NCBI GenBank assembly: GCA_018369555.1
Contig: JAGZCC010000001.1
Coordinates: 8,386 to 72,385 of the forward strand
DNA from: Thomasclavelia spiroformis
GTDB lineage: Bacteria; Bacillota_I; Bacilli_A; Erysipelotrichales; Coprobacillaceae
DNA length: 64,000 bases
Direction: 5' to 3'
This document shows positions 16,167 to 24,913 of this stretch, piece after piece. The notes below the pieces were generated by a model that was not told the DNA's origin, did no database searches, and saw nothing but the letters and a program-made list of their open reading frames with translations. The stretch's first letter is position 1; every line of letters begins with the position of its first letter. A program made the translations under genes and the position numbers.

Positions 16167-17153
16167 ATGTTTTTTAAAAAGCTAATTCTTTCTCTAGCTG
16201 TTATTTTATCCATTTTTAACCCAATTACAACATATGCTATTCCATTAATTCCTGGTGGTGATTCAATTGGAATTGAATTAGATTATCAAGGAGTAATGAT
16301 AACTGGAGGATATGAAGTAAAAACGAAAAATAATATTTATAATCCTATAAAAAGTGAATTTAAAATTGGTGATAAAATTATTGAAATCGAAGGTAAAGAG
16401 ATAACTACTATTAGTGAATTAAGTGAGCAAATTAAAAATAGTGGGGGATTAAAAGAAAATTTTGATGTCATAATAATTAGAAATAACAAAAGAATACACA
16501 AAACACTAAAAGTTATTTATGAAAACAACCAATTTACTACCGGTTTATATGTTAAAGATGCAATTAATGGTATAGGAACCATTACTTTTTATAATCCTGA
16601 TAAGCAAAGTTTTGGAGCTTTAGGTCATGCTATGGAAGATACTGCATTAACCACTGATTTACTACAATCAGGGAAAATTTTTGAAAGTACTGTTACAAGT
16701 ATAAAAAAAGCCACACCTAATCATTCCGGAAATAAAATTGCTGATATTTCTAATCTTGAAATAGGTAGTATAAACAGCCATAATCAATTTGGAATTTATG
16801 GAACTTATAATTACGATATTTCTAAAAGGAAATCTTTTGAAACAGCAGACATCGATGAAATTAAATTAGGAAAGGCATACTTTCTAACAGTATTAGATGG
16901 TCAAAAAATCCAAAAATGTGAAATTGAAATCACAAAACTAAATCGGCAAGATTCAATCAATGAAAAAGGTATTGAATTTAAAGTTGTCGACCAAGCAGTA
17001 ACAACACAGGCAAATGGAATCGTTCAAGGAATGAGTGGATCTCCAATTATTCAAAATGATAAAATCATTGGTTGTGTTACACATGTTTCTGGTAATAATC
17101 CAATGCTTGGATACGGATTATATATTGAATGGATGTTAGAAATGGATGAGTAA
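16167..17153 (+). CDS. spoIVB: SpoIVB, sporulation signalling serine peptidase
   Basis: SpoIVB is a PDZ-containing serine peptidase (family S55), secreted from the forespore, whose activity triggers pro-sigma-K processing. A signal-anchor (FFKKLILSLAVILSIF) is followed by a PDZ-like domain (about 30-118; IGDKIIEIEGKEI) and the peptidase domain. Catalytic residues are visible as H154 in GALGHAMED and S290 in QGMSGSPIIQ. At 328 residues it is shorter than the Bacillus protein. I chose ATG 16167, 10 bases after AAGGAGG; the TTG at 16158 is too close to the SD. In Bacillus spo0A follows; here a terminator does. Confidence 0.95.
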   Translation: MFFKKLILSLAVILSIFNPITTYAIPLIPGGDSIGIELDYQGVMITGGYEVKTKNNIYNPIKSEFKIGDKIIEIEGKEITTISELSEQIKNSGGLKENFDVIIIRNNKRIHKTLKVIYENNQFTTGLYVKDAINGIGTITFYNPDKQSFGALGHAMEDTALTTDLLQSGKIFESTVTSIKKATPNHSGNKIADISNLEIGSINSHNQFGIYGTYNYDISKRKSFETADIDEIKLGKAYFLTVLDGQKIQKCEIEITKLNRQDSINEKGIEFKVVDQAVTTQANGIVQGMSGSPIIQNDKIIGCVTHVSGNNPMLGYGLYIEWMLEMDE

Positions 17154-17155
17154 TA

Positions 17156-17179
17156 AAAAGGTGCTCTTTAGCACCTTTT
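17156..17179 (+). terminator. spoIVB terminator
   Basis: AAAAGGTGCT and AGCACCTTTT form a perfect 10-bp stem with loop CTTT just after the stop codon. The T run is short. Confidence 0.75.
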
Positions 17180-17335
17180 AAACTGAATTAGGCTTCCATG
17201 TTAAGAAAAAATTAGTATAATAATTAATGAAAGCAACAATAAATATGTAACTATAAAAATACTTTTAAAAAATAATCCTTATTTTAACGGGTTATCTTGT
17301 TTTAAAATGTGCTGGTAGGAGGCTTGAGAATAAAT

Positions 17336-17479
17336 ATGCATAAAAATATTAAAATAATTCTGGTAATAGCTATAATTTTTTCTATTTTGGCAATGTTAGT
17401 TATACATTGCTTAAAAGTGATTTATCTACAATTTATTTTTATTGGAGCAGCTGACTATGCAAGTTATTTTTCATATTGA
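17336..17479 (+). CDS. possible 47-residue membrane peptide overlapping dinB
   Basis: The frame ATG...TGA encodes MHKNIKIILV followed by a continuous hydrophobic segment to about residue 38. TAGGAGG (17316-17322) lies 13 bases upstream, a little far. The stop falls 20 bases inside dinB in another frame. It fills most of the 300-base gap between spoIVB and dinB, whose remainder (17180-17315) shows no gene. It may be a leader peptide coupling translation to dinB, or a chance frame. Confidence 0.35.
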   Translation: MHKNIKIILVIAIIFSILAMLVIHCLKVIYLQFIFIGAADYASYFSY

Positions 17480-18659
17480 TCTAAATGCATTTTATGCAAG
17501 CGCAGAAATAGCCCGTAATCCTAAATTAAAAAATAAGCCATTAGTTATTTCTGGCCAATCACGTCGCAGTATTATTACAACAGCCTCTTACGAAGCTAGA
17601 AAATTTGGAATTCATTCTGCAATGCCCTTATTTCAAGCATATCAAAAATGTAAAGATTTAATCGTATTACCTGTTGATTTTGAATATTATCACCAATTAT
17701 CCAATGATTTTTTTAATATTATTGCTTCATATAGTGATATTTTAGAAGTTGCTAGTATTGATGAATGTTATGTAGATGTAACTAAAATCATTCAAGAAAA
17801 AAAATGCCATCCAATAGAATTAGCTAAACAGATTCAATATGATGTCTATGAACAATTACATTTAAAATGTTCAATCGGCATTTCACCAAATAAATTTTTA
17901 GCAAAAATGGCTAGTGATATGAAAAAGCCAATGGGTATTACAGTTTTAACAAGATCAAATTTAAAAGAATTAATGTGGCCATTAGATATTCAAAATATGT
18001 TTGGTATTGGAAAAAAGACAACAATTAAATTAAAAGAAGCTGGTATAAATACAATTAAAGATATTGCCGATTATTCTAACTATGATATTTTGAGACAAAT
18101 CGTTGGAAAAAATGCTTTATTATTATATCGAAAAGCTAACGGTATTGATTCAAGAATGGTCGATCCTCAACAAAACGAATTAAAATCTGTTGGTAATTCT
18201 ACCACTTTATTATATGATACTTATGATGAAGTAATTTTATATGATACATTGAAAAAACTCGCAAAAAAAGTTTCATTAAGAGCTAAAAACAGAAATCTTA
18301 TTTCAAATTCTATTTCAATAACAATCAAATACACAAGATTTGAAAGTGTTACTCGTCAAACAACAATAAATTCCTATATAAATGATTATGAAATCATCTT
18401 ATCGACTGCGAAAATGCTTTTTGATAGCAATTATAATGGTAGAGCAGTAAGATTATTAGGAGTAAGTTTAAATAATACGATTAATCAAAAAGATTACAAA
18501 GAACAATTATCTATTTTTGATTCAGATCAAAATAACACCAATAAAACTGATGAATTAGATATAATTTTAGATGATATAAACAAAAAATTAAAAAAACCAA
18601 TTCTAATAAAGGCATCAAAGATAAAAAAGAAAAGTATTCAAAAAAAATATTTAAAATAA
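17457..18659 (+). CDS. dinB: DNA polymerase IV (Y-family)
   Basis: This translesion polymerase has the N-terminal catalytic motif FHIDLNAFYASAE, the YEARKFGIHSAMP fingers motif, the catalytic SIDECYVDVT and the helix-hairpin-helix MFGIGKKTTIKLKEAGI. The little-finger domain follows to about residue 350, then a Lys-rich tail with a possible clamp-binding QLSIFD. Start ATG 17457 has GGAG 9 bases upstream; TTG 17442 is less likely. I see no LexA-type box upstream. Confidence 0.94.
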   Translation: MQVIFHIDLNAFYASAEIARNPKLKNKPLVISGQSRRSIITTASYEARKFGIHSAMPLFQAYQKCKDLIVLPVDFEYYHQLSNDFFNIIASYSDILEVASIDECYVDVTKIIQEKKCHPIELAKQIQYDVYEQLHLKCSIGISPNKFLAKMASDMKKPMGITVLTRSNLKELMWPLDIQNMFGIGKKTTIKLKEAGINTIKDIADYSNYDILRQIVGKNALLLYRKANGIDSRMVDPQQNELKSVGNSTTLLYDTYDEVILYDTLKKLAKKVSLRAKNRNLISNSISITIKYTRFESVTRQTTINSYINDYEIILSTAKMLFDSNYNGRAVRLLGVSLNNTINQKDYKEQLSIFDSDQNNTNKTDELDIILDDINKKLKKPILIKASKIKKKSIQKKYLK

Positions 18660-18709
18660 ATGAATAAATAATAACTTTACTCATAAGGTGTATAAACGGA
18701 GGATATCTT

Positions 18710-19273
18710 ATGAGTATTTTAAATAAAATATTTAGAAATGAAAAACTATTATTCAATGCATTTACTTTAGTATTATTAGTTTGTGGTATGCTATTTGGCA
18801 TTATTTATAATTTTTATGGGAATGATAATTTAATTGAATTTTGTAAATATTTATTTTTTTGTAAAGGGAATAACACGACAAACAACTATGATTTATATTT
18901 GATAATAACTGGCATATACATATTTTTATCATTATTGATGTCTACTAGTTTTTTAGGTCTATTTTTTAATAGTTTTATTATATTTTCAAAAGGAATGCAA
19001 TTTACATTGGCATCGATTTTTTATTTTACATTAAATAATTTCGATATTAATATGTTCTTACTTGGATATGTACCACAATTAATTATTGAATTAATTTTAA
19101 TGTATGTCATCTCAATAATTTCCCTTAGATTATCTTTAAATACATTTACAACAAGTTTTATTACTAAAGAAGTATTTAATAGCCGTAAAATAATTAATTA
19201 TATCTTGGATTATTTAATTGTAATCTTAATTATTATTACAATTTCAATGGCTTTTAAAGTATATGTACTTTAA
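18710..19273 (+). CDS. spoIIM: SpoIIM, stage II sporulation protein M
   Basis: SpoIIM is a mother-cell membrane protein of the DMP complex (SpoIID-SpoIIM-SpoIIP) that thins septal peptidoglycan during engulfment. The 187-residue chain has about five membrane segments, starting near residue 15 and ending with a C-terminal helix, consistent with the family. Position before xerD and deoB matches Bacillus (spoIIM-xerD-drm). GGAGG precedes the ATG. A weak sigma-E-like pair (GAATAAA at 18662, CATAAGGT at 18682) lies upstream but is not convincing. Confidence 0.85.
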   Translation: MSILNKIFRNEKLLFNAFTLVLLVCGMLFGIIYNFYGNDNLIEFCKYLFFCKGNNTTNNYDLYLIITGIYIFLSLLMSTSFLGLFFNSFIIFSKGMQFTLASIFYFTLNNFDINMFLLGYVPQLIIELILMYVISIISLRLSLNTFTTSFITKEVFNSRKIINYILDYLIVILIIITISMAFKVYVL

Positions 19274-19306
19274 TTTGCATAATACTAGCAAGTTTATTTT
19301 TAAACA

Positions 19307-19315
19307 TGTTATAAT
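19307..19315 (+). promoter_or_regulatory. extended -10 promoter of xerD
   Basis: TGTTATAAT (extended -10; 19307-19315) lies 23 bases before the xerD ATG. No good -35 at 16-18 bases. Confidence 0.5.
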
Positions 19316-19338
19316 AAGAAAGTAAAAGAGGGAAAAAT

Positions 19339-20247
19339 ATGTTATTAAAAGATGAAATAGATGAATATAAACAATATTTAATTGTTGAAAAAGGGCTTAG
19401 TAAAAATACAATCAGCGCCTATATTAGAGATTTAAATCAGTTTTCAAATTATTTGAAAGATAATCTTCAATTAACTAAAATAACTGATATTACTAAAGAA
19501 CATATTAGACTGTATATAAAAGAACTTTCAAAAAAGATATCTGCTACCTCTATAAATAGAAAACTTGTTTCACTTAGAATGTTTTTTGCATTTGCAGCCA
19601 AAGAAAAGGTCATTACAACAAACATTATGAATGACTTTGATTTACCTAAAATAGATAAAAAACTTCCTATTGTATTAAGTAAAGAAGAAATGCAAGAATT
19701 ATTAGATAGTATCGAAATCAATGATCATCTAAGCAGTAGAAATCGCTGTATGTTTGAACTTATGTATGCAACAGGACTAAGAGTATCTGAATTGATTAAT
19801 TTAACAATTAATTCACTTAATATAAATATGGGCTATGTTAAAGTTATTGGTAAAGGAAATAAAGAACGTATTGTTCCAATAAGTAATATTGCAAAAAATA
19901 TTTTAAATGATTATTTAAAATATTATCGTAATGAATTTATAAAAAAAGAGTCTACGTTACTTTTTTTTAATAATCACGGTAATAAATTGAGCAGAGAAGA
20001 ATGCTATATCATTCTAAAACAGATTATTGAACGGACAACAATAGACAAAAAAATTTCACCCCATACCATTAGACATAGTTTTGCAACTCATTTACTAGAA
20101 AATGGGGCTGATTTACGCTCAATTCAAGAATTACTAGGTCACAGTAACATTTCAACAACTACGATATATACACATATATCCAATCAAAAAATCAAAAAAG
20201 AATATCAGCTATTTCATCCACGGGTAAAAAAAGAAAACAAAGTTTAA
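19339..20247 (+). CDS. xerD: tyrosine recombinase XerD
   Basis: This site-specific recombinase resolves chromosome dimers at dif. The 302-residue protein has an N-terminal SAM-like DNA-binding domain (1-100) and a catalytic domain with R148 (TGLRVSEL), K172, H242 and R245 (PHTIRHSF), H268 (LLGHSN) and nucleophile Y277 (IYTHI). Every active-site residue is present. The spoIIM-xerD-deoB setting points to the housekeeping enzyme rather than a phage integrase. GAGGG precedes the ATG. Confidence 0.93.
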   Translation: MLLKDEIDEYKQYLIVEKGLSKNTISAYIRDLNQFSNYLKDNLQLTKITDITKEHIRLYIKELSKKISATSINRKLVSLRMFFAFAAKEKVITTNIMNDFDLPKIDKKLPIVLSKEEMQELLDSIEINDHLSSRNRCMFELMYATGLRVSELINLTINSLNINMGYVKVIGKGNKERIVPISNIAKNILNDYLKYYRNEFIKKESTLLFFNNHGNKLSREECYIILKQIIERTTIDKKISPHTIRHSFATHLLENGADLRSIQELLGHSNISTTTIYTHISNQKIKKEYQLFHPRVKKENKV

Positions 20248-20256
20248 GGAGGATAC

Positions 20257-21438
20257 ATGAAATATAAACGAATATTTTTACTAATATGTGACTCATTAGG
20301 AATTGGAAATGGACTAGATGCAAATAATTATGATGATGAAGGTGCAAATACTTTAAAACATATTTGCGATGAGTGTAATGGACTAAATATTCCTAATTTA
20401 GAAGGATTAGGTTTGGGAAATTTAGGGGATTTTAAAGGTATCTACCCATTAAAATCTCAATTGGGGTATACACTAAAACTCAATGAACTTTCAAGTGGCA
20501 AGGATACAATAACTGGTCATTTTGAAATGATGGGTATATACACCAAAAAACCACTTATTACATTTACAAAAACAGGTTTTCCTGATGAATTTATTAAATT
20601 ATTTGAAGCTAAAACCGGCCGTGAATGCATAGGTAATAAAGCTGCAAGTGGAACTAAAATCATCGAAGAATATGCTGATTATCAAGCCAAAACAGGTGAT
20701 TGGATTGTCTACACTTCAGCCGATTCTGTATTTCAAATCGCAGCTGATGAAAATATAATTCCATTACAAGAATTATATGATGCTTGCAAAATCGCAAGAG
20801 AATTAACATTGGATCCTCGTTGGAAAATTGGTAGAGTAATTGCAAGACCATTTATAAAAAATGATGATGGTTCTTATACGCGAACTTCATCTCGGTGTGA
20901 CTATACTTTAAAACCTCCAACAAATACTGTCCTAGACAATTTAAAAAATAACAATTATGATGTAATAGGGATTGGCAAGATTGCTGATATATTTGCAAAT
21001 CAAGGAATCACTAAAAGTATCAAAACTATCGATAATAACGATACAATGAGTAAAACTGTTGAAATTGCAAAAACTGATTTCAATGGTTTGTGTTTCGTTA
21101 ATCTTGTTGATTTTGATTCAATTTATGGACATCGTCGTGATCCAATTGGATATGGCAAAGCTATTAAAGAATTTGATTTACAATTAGAGGAATTAATGAA
21201 ATATTTAAGATGCGATGATTTATTAATGATTAGCAGTGATCATGGCAATGATCCAACTTTTAAAGGTACTGATCATACTCGTGAACAAGTTCCACTAATT
21301 CTATATTCAAAAGACTTAATTAAACCAAAACAGTTACCAGAGATGGATTCATTTGCTGTTATTGGAGCAACAATTGCTGATAATTTTAAAGTTGATTTAC
21401 CAAAAATTGGAAGCTCAATTTTAGACAAAATAATTTAA
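20257..21438 (+). CDS. deoB: phosphopentomutase
   Basis: DeoB interconverts ribose/deoxyribose 1-phosphate and 5-phosphate in nucleoside salvage. It is a two-manganese enzyme of the alkaline phosphatase superfamily: LICDSLGIGN at the N-terminus gives the first Asp, GKDTITGHFEM the nucleophilic Thr, and ISSDHGNDPTF and GTDHTREQVPL the C-terminal metal ligands. Length (393) is standard. AAGGAGG precedes the ATG, 9 bases after xerD. No purine nucleoside phosphorylase follows, unlike Bacillus. Confidence 0.96.
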   Translation: MKYKRIFLLICDSLGIGNGLDANNYDDEGANTLKHICDECNGLNIPNLEGLGLGNLGDFKGIYPLKSQLGYTLKLNELSSGKDTITGHFEMMGIYTKKPLITFTKTGFPDEFIKLFEAKTGRECIGNKAASGTKIIEEYADYQAKTGDWIVYTSADSVFQIAADENIIPLQELYDACKIARELTLDPRWKIGRVIARPFIKNDDGSYTRTSSRCDYTLKPPTNTVLDNLKNNNYDVIGIGKIADIFANQGITKSIKTIDNNDTMSKTVEIAKTDFNGLCFVNLVDFDSIYGHRRDPIGYGKAIKEFDLQLEELMKYLRCDDLLMISSDHGNDPTFKGTDHTREQVPLILYSKDLIKPKQLPEMDSFAVIGATIADNFKVDLPKIGSSILDKII

Positions 21439-21450
21439 TGAGAGGTATTT

Positions 21451-21720
21451 ATGAAAGAAAACAATAAACGTTTAATCGTATTTTCAATATTAGCATATGC
21501 AGTTGGTACATTTATTTTTGCTGCGGGATTATTAACTAAAACGCCAATAAGTATTATTACATTTTACATTATAGCTATGTGCTTAATAATATGTTCAATG
21601 CTGGCATTATATAATAACTATAAAAAAGATAAAATTAATTTGTACATATTTTTGGTTTTTGTAGGTGTTATATTTTTAATTATTAATAGTGCAGCATTTA
21701 TTAACAATTTATTTTTATAG
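21451..21720 (+). CDS. small membrane protein, unknown function
   Basis: The 89-residue protein has three hydrophobic segments (about 8-28, 33-52 and 64-86) separated by short polar loops. GAGAGGT precedes the ATG, 12 bases after deoB, so it is probably the last gene of that operon. A strong terminator starts at its stop codon. I do not recognise a family. Confidence 0.75.
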   Translation: MKENNKRLIVFSILAYAVGTFIFAAGLLTKTPISIITFYIIAMCLIICSMLALYNNYKKDKINLYIFLVFVGVIFLIINSAAFINNLFL

Positions 21721-21750
21721 AAACTAAGATCTATTTCTTAGTTTCTATTT
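21720..21750 (+). terminator. terminator of the xerD-deoB operon
   Basis: GAAACTAAGA (21720-21729) pairs with TCTTAGTTTC (21736-21745), followed by TATTTTAG. Confidence 0.85.
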
Positions 21751-21807
21751 TAGATAAAATTTACATAATATACATTATGCGAAGTTATATATTATAAGAT
21801 ATCTACT

Positions 21808-21852
21808 AAAAAAAGAAGAATTTTGTTATTAAAAACATAGTTCTTCTTTTTT
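21808..21852 (-). terminator. terminator of the HTH gene, T runs on both strands
   Basis: The arms (A-rich 21808-21820 ending GAAGAA, and TTCTTC plus T run 21841-21852) form a hairpin with T runs in both directions. It ends the minus-strand HTH gene and could back up the plus-strand terminator. Confidence 0.7.
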
Positions 21853-21866
21853 ATTAAAATACTTTT

Positions 21867-22220
21867 TTACATTTGACTATAGATGACTAATCCAATCAAT
21901 GCAACAGCTACAAAAACCAAATACAAAACAACTATAATTCCAAATACTTTCAAGATTTTTATAATCATACCGGCCAGTTTTTCTGTATTAGATACTTTAT
22001 TAAGCAAAATTTCTTTTGATTTGTAATCATTATCTAATAATTCATCGATGCTTATATTAAAGACTTTTGACAAACGTTTTAATTGCTCAGGATTTGGTGC
22101 TGTATCTTCTGATTCCCAATTTGAAATAGTTTGTCTGGTTACATCAACTTGATATCCTAATTGTTCTTGCGAAAGTCCTTGTCTTTTTCTTAGTTTTAAA
22201 ATATTTTCTCCTAATGTCAT
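21867..22220 (-). CDS. XRE-family HTH regulator with C-terminal membrane helix
   Basis: The 117-residue protein has an N-terminal helix-turn-helix (about 5-60; LSQEQLGYQVDVTRQTISNWE) of the Cro/C1 type. A linker follows, then a hydrophobic C-terminal segment (about 88-114) that should anchor it in the membrane. Such membrane-tethered XRE proteins are common in low-GC Gram-positive bacteria as small repressors. AAGGAGATAA precedes the start. Its target is unknown; the divergent or adjacent genes give no clear clue. Confidence 0.88.
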   Translation of the reverse strand: MTLGENILKLRKRQGLSQEQLGYQVDVTRQTISNWESEDTAPNPEQLKRLSKVFNISIDELLDNDYKSKEILLNKVSNTEKLAGMIIKILKVFGIIVVLYLVFVAVALIGLVIYSQM

Positions 22221-22320
22221 TTTATTTATCTCCTTTCGTAATTAATTATAAAAAATATCAGCCTAACAAATCTACCAAATATCTTTTGAACATTGTCAAA
22301 GAGTTTTAACATTGCTATAT

Positions 22321-23067
22321 TTACTTGCTTTTTTTATGTTTTGAATATCTTATTTCAAAAGTTTCTTGCATGTTTTTTAAATGTTTTGCTAGAGGTGTAT
22401 CTGTTTTAAATGGTTTGAAAAAATGATATTTCATTTCATTATCATCATGCCATTTTCGAATATTTGCTTTTATCATTTCGTATCTTATGATAACATCATT
22501 TTCTTCAGCATAAGCTTTTAACCTTACAATTAATTGTGTAGAGTTAACCACGTCAATTATAAACACTCCAAAGAACATACCAATCACAAAAGAAAAAGCT
22601 AAATTATTAGAAAGCCATAATAGTGCATTTAGCATATAAGGATGAATTAAAAAATAATATATAGCTCCTAAACATGCCCATATTATTGAAAACTTCGGAC
22701 AAATAATCCCTTGAATATTTCCAAATTCATTTCGATAATCCCATAAACGTACTTTAGATGATTTCAAAATTAATATACCTGCAATATATTCAATAACTGT
22801 CATAAAAACTGCCATAGCAAGAAAAAGCAGTGCTTTATTCCAAAAAGGATTTTTTACAAAACTATATTGTTCTAAAGATGCAATCAAATAAAGCAAGCAC
22901 AATCCCACTCCATATAAAGGAAGATATGGTCCAGTACAAAAACCTGGATTTATCCATTTGCGCTCTGGATTTGCTGAAGATAAAAATCGTCTAAATAAAA
23001 CCTCAATTACCCATCCAGTAGTAGCACCAATAAAAAATAAAAAAGCTAACGTTAAAAATAAATTCAT
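22321..23067 (-). CDS. polytopic membrane protein (putative ABC transporter permease, PF06541-like)
   Basis: The protein has about six membrane segments and, near the N-terminus, the pattern GWVIEVLFRR...NPGFCTGPYLPLYGVG, which I recognise from the CmpB-type putative ABC permease family (PF06541). A cytoplasmic, positively charged C-terminal tail follows. No ATPase gene is adjacent, and the permease label for this family is not well supported biochemically. Start ATG 23067 has GGAGG 5 bases upstream; the ATG at 23079 overlaps that SD. Confidence 0.75.
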   Translation of the reverse strand: MNLFLTLAFLFFIGATTGWVIEVLFRRFLSSANPERKWINPGFCTGPYLPLYGVGLCLLYLIASLEQYSFVKNPFWNKALLFLAMAVFMTVIEYIAGILILKSSKVRLWDYRNEFGNIQGIICPKFSIIWACLGAIYYFLIHPYMLNALLWLSNNLAFSFVIGMFFGVFIIDVVNSTQLIVRLKAYAEENDVIIRYEMIKANIRKWHDDNEMKYHFFKPFKTDTPLAKHLKNMQETFEIRYSKHKKSK

Positions 23068-23172
23068 TTCTTCCTCCATTTCTGCCCACTTTAATAAATT
23101 GGACTAAAATATGTACTAAAGTCAAAATTTGATTAATAAATTCAAACTAAATCTATATTTTATAATTTCAAA

Positions 23173-24906
23173 TTATAAGCATTCATTAATATATAGATCA
23201 TCACTAGTATAATCAGCTAAAGAAAAATTAGTCAACATCGTACATATCTTCCTACTTTCACCATGCACTTTTGCACGCATATCTGTTTCAATATATATTA
23301 CATTATTATTTTTTACAAAATATCCAATCATTTTATCTAAATAACCTTGATTAAGATAAATTATTTCAGATATTTTAACTTCCTCTTTTGTTTTACTATA
23401 TATTACGTAGCCTACTGCTAAGGTGTCTTCATAAAATAATTCTATTTTTTCGTCGTAAGCAATACAACGTGGTATTAAATATTTTTTGTAATATAATATA
23501 TCTCTTTTACGATATCCATTAAAATCACTGCAATAACAATTATAAAGTTCTAACAATTTAGCATAATCAGTCTCATCAATTATCTTTAAACTATTAAGAC
23601 TACCCTCTTTATACATATAATTGTTTATTTTTGTTATTTTATGAAAATATTTTTCTGTAAAACCAAATGAGTAATAGATTTCTGGATGATATGCTTGAAG
23701 CATAATTTTACAATCTGCAAACCTTGGCAAGGATAAAACATACTCCATTAGTTTTTTCATCATACCTTGTTTTTGATAATTTTTATTAGTAGCTACTCCT
23801 AAAATAAAATAAACTAATGTTTCTTGATGATTAATAATAATTGAATATGGTACGATTTGTAACATTGATACTAATGTATCATTGTTTTTTAAAATATATG
23901 TATTTTGCAAATCATAACGATTCATAAAATAGAAGTTTGTCGACATTTCATTTTCATCACTAAAACTATCTCGCCATAAATCAATTATATTATATAGATC
24001 ATGATTATTTGCTTTACATATTTTTTGATTATTAATAACAATCGAATATTTCTCAATCATTTTAACTGGTCGTAAATTTCTTTTTGCTTTACGTAATGAT
24101 TCTAATCCCATATCTTCTTCCCTATTTACAAATTCATAATCAGGATAATTATTTTCTAGGAAAAATTTACAAATTGCTACATATAACCCTCTAATTTCTT
24201 TATTAGCTTTTTCAACATGAATTTGAATTGTATTATGCTTTAATGTAGAACCAATAATAAACGCTTCTAATCTTCCATTAATATAAATGCAACCTGTTTT
24301 AATATTTAATTCATGACGATGAATCAACAAATAAACGATTCCTACATATTCTGAAATTACACTTTCTTCAATTTGTCTAGAAAAATCCCATTTTTTTAAA
24401 CATTGTAAAACATTATCTATATCATCATCCTCTATTTCTTTATAAATATAATTAGGATTTTCTTTTATAAATGCATTATAGTGATTACGTCTTTTTTGCA
24501 TTTTTTTACCTGATAAAGTTTCTAATGAACTTTTAGTGTATATATAATCATCATTAGCATCGTTGTGTAAATACAAAAACTTATCTCCATATATTTTTTT
24601 GATTATTTCTACCGATGCTTGTACCGCTAACTCTATTCTAAAAGGAAAATTATTTATTTTTGTATATTCAATCATATATTCTATTGCTTCTTGATAGTAT
24701 TCCTCTTTACAAAATGGCATTGCAAAAAACTTTTCATCCATATATGTGTGTAACATAATCATAAAATTATCTTTTATTTCATAATAAATCTTATATTCAT
24801 GATCCCACATCATCATAGTCACAAAGTTGGAATTATATCCTTCATAATTACCATCATCTAAATATTTCTTGATTTTATCATAATCTTTTAATAATAATTT
24901 TTGCAT
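23173..24906 (-). CDS. fusion of a DUF2156-like acyltransferase and a GNAT acetyltransferase domain
   Basis: The N-terminal half (about 1-290) resembles DUF2156, the GNAT-like fold of MprF/FemX-type aminoacyl transferases (KMQKRRNHYNAFIKENP; then INGRLEAFIIGS...HVEKANKEIRGLY). The C-terminal half (about 295-577) is a GNAT domain with the acetyl-CoA motif FILGVATNKNYQKQGMMKKL, followed by an Eis-like extension. So two acyl-transfer domains share one chain. Substrates are not evident. It lies 7 bases after the DUF815 ATPase gene and is probably co-expressed with it. No membrane segment is seen. Confidence 0.8.
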   Translation of the reverse strand: MQKLLLKDYDKIKKYLDDGNYEGYNSNFVTMMMWDHEYKIYYEIKDNFMIMLHTYMDEKFFAMPFCKEEYYQEAIEYMIEYTKINNFPFRIELAVQASVEIIKKIYGDKFLYLHNDANDDYIYTKSSLETLSGKKMQKRRNHYNAFIKENPNYIYKEIEDDDIDNVLQCLKKWDFSRQIEESVISEYVGIVYLLIHRHELNIKTGCIYINGRLEAFIIGSTLKHNTIQIHVEKANKEIRGLYVAICKFFLENNYPDYEFVNREEDMGLESLRKAKRNLRPVKMIEKYSIVINNQKICKANNHDLYNIIDLWRDSFSDENEMSTNFYFMNRYDLQNTYILKNNDTLVSMLQIVPYSIIINHQETLVYFILGVATNKNYQKQGMMKKLMEYVLSLPRFADCKIMLQAYHPEIYYSFGFTEKYFHKITKINNYMYKEGSLNSLKIIDETDYAKLLELYNCYCSDFNGYRKRDILYYKKYLIPRCIAYDEKIELFYEDTLAVGYVIYSKTKEEVKISEIIYLNQGYLDKMIGYFVKNNNVIYIETDMRAKVHGESRKICTMLTNFSLADYTSDDLYINECL

Positions 24907-24913
24907 ATTTCTC

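Noticed and set aside
17380..17456. LexA-type SOS box before dinB
   Set aside because: I looked for GAAC-N4-GTTC and related dyads and found none.
19339..20247. Phage or integrative element integrase
   Set aside because: The spoIIM-xerD-deoB setting, full XerD active site and normal base composition indicate the housekeeping recombinase; there are no att-type repeats or phage genes nearby.
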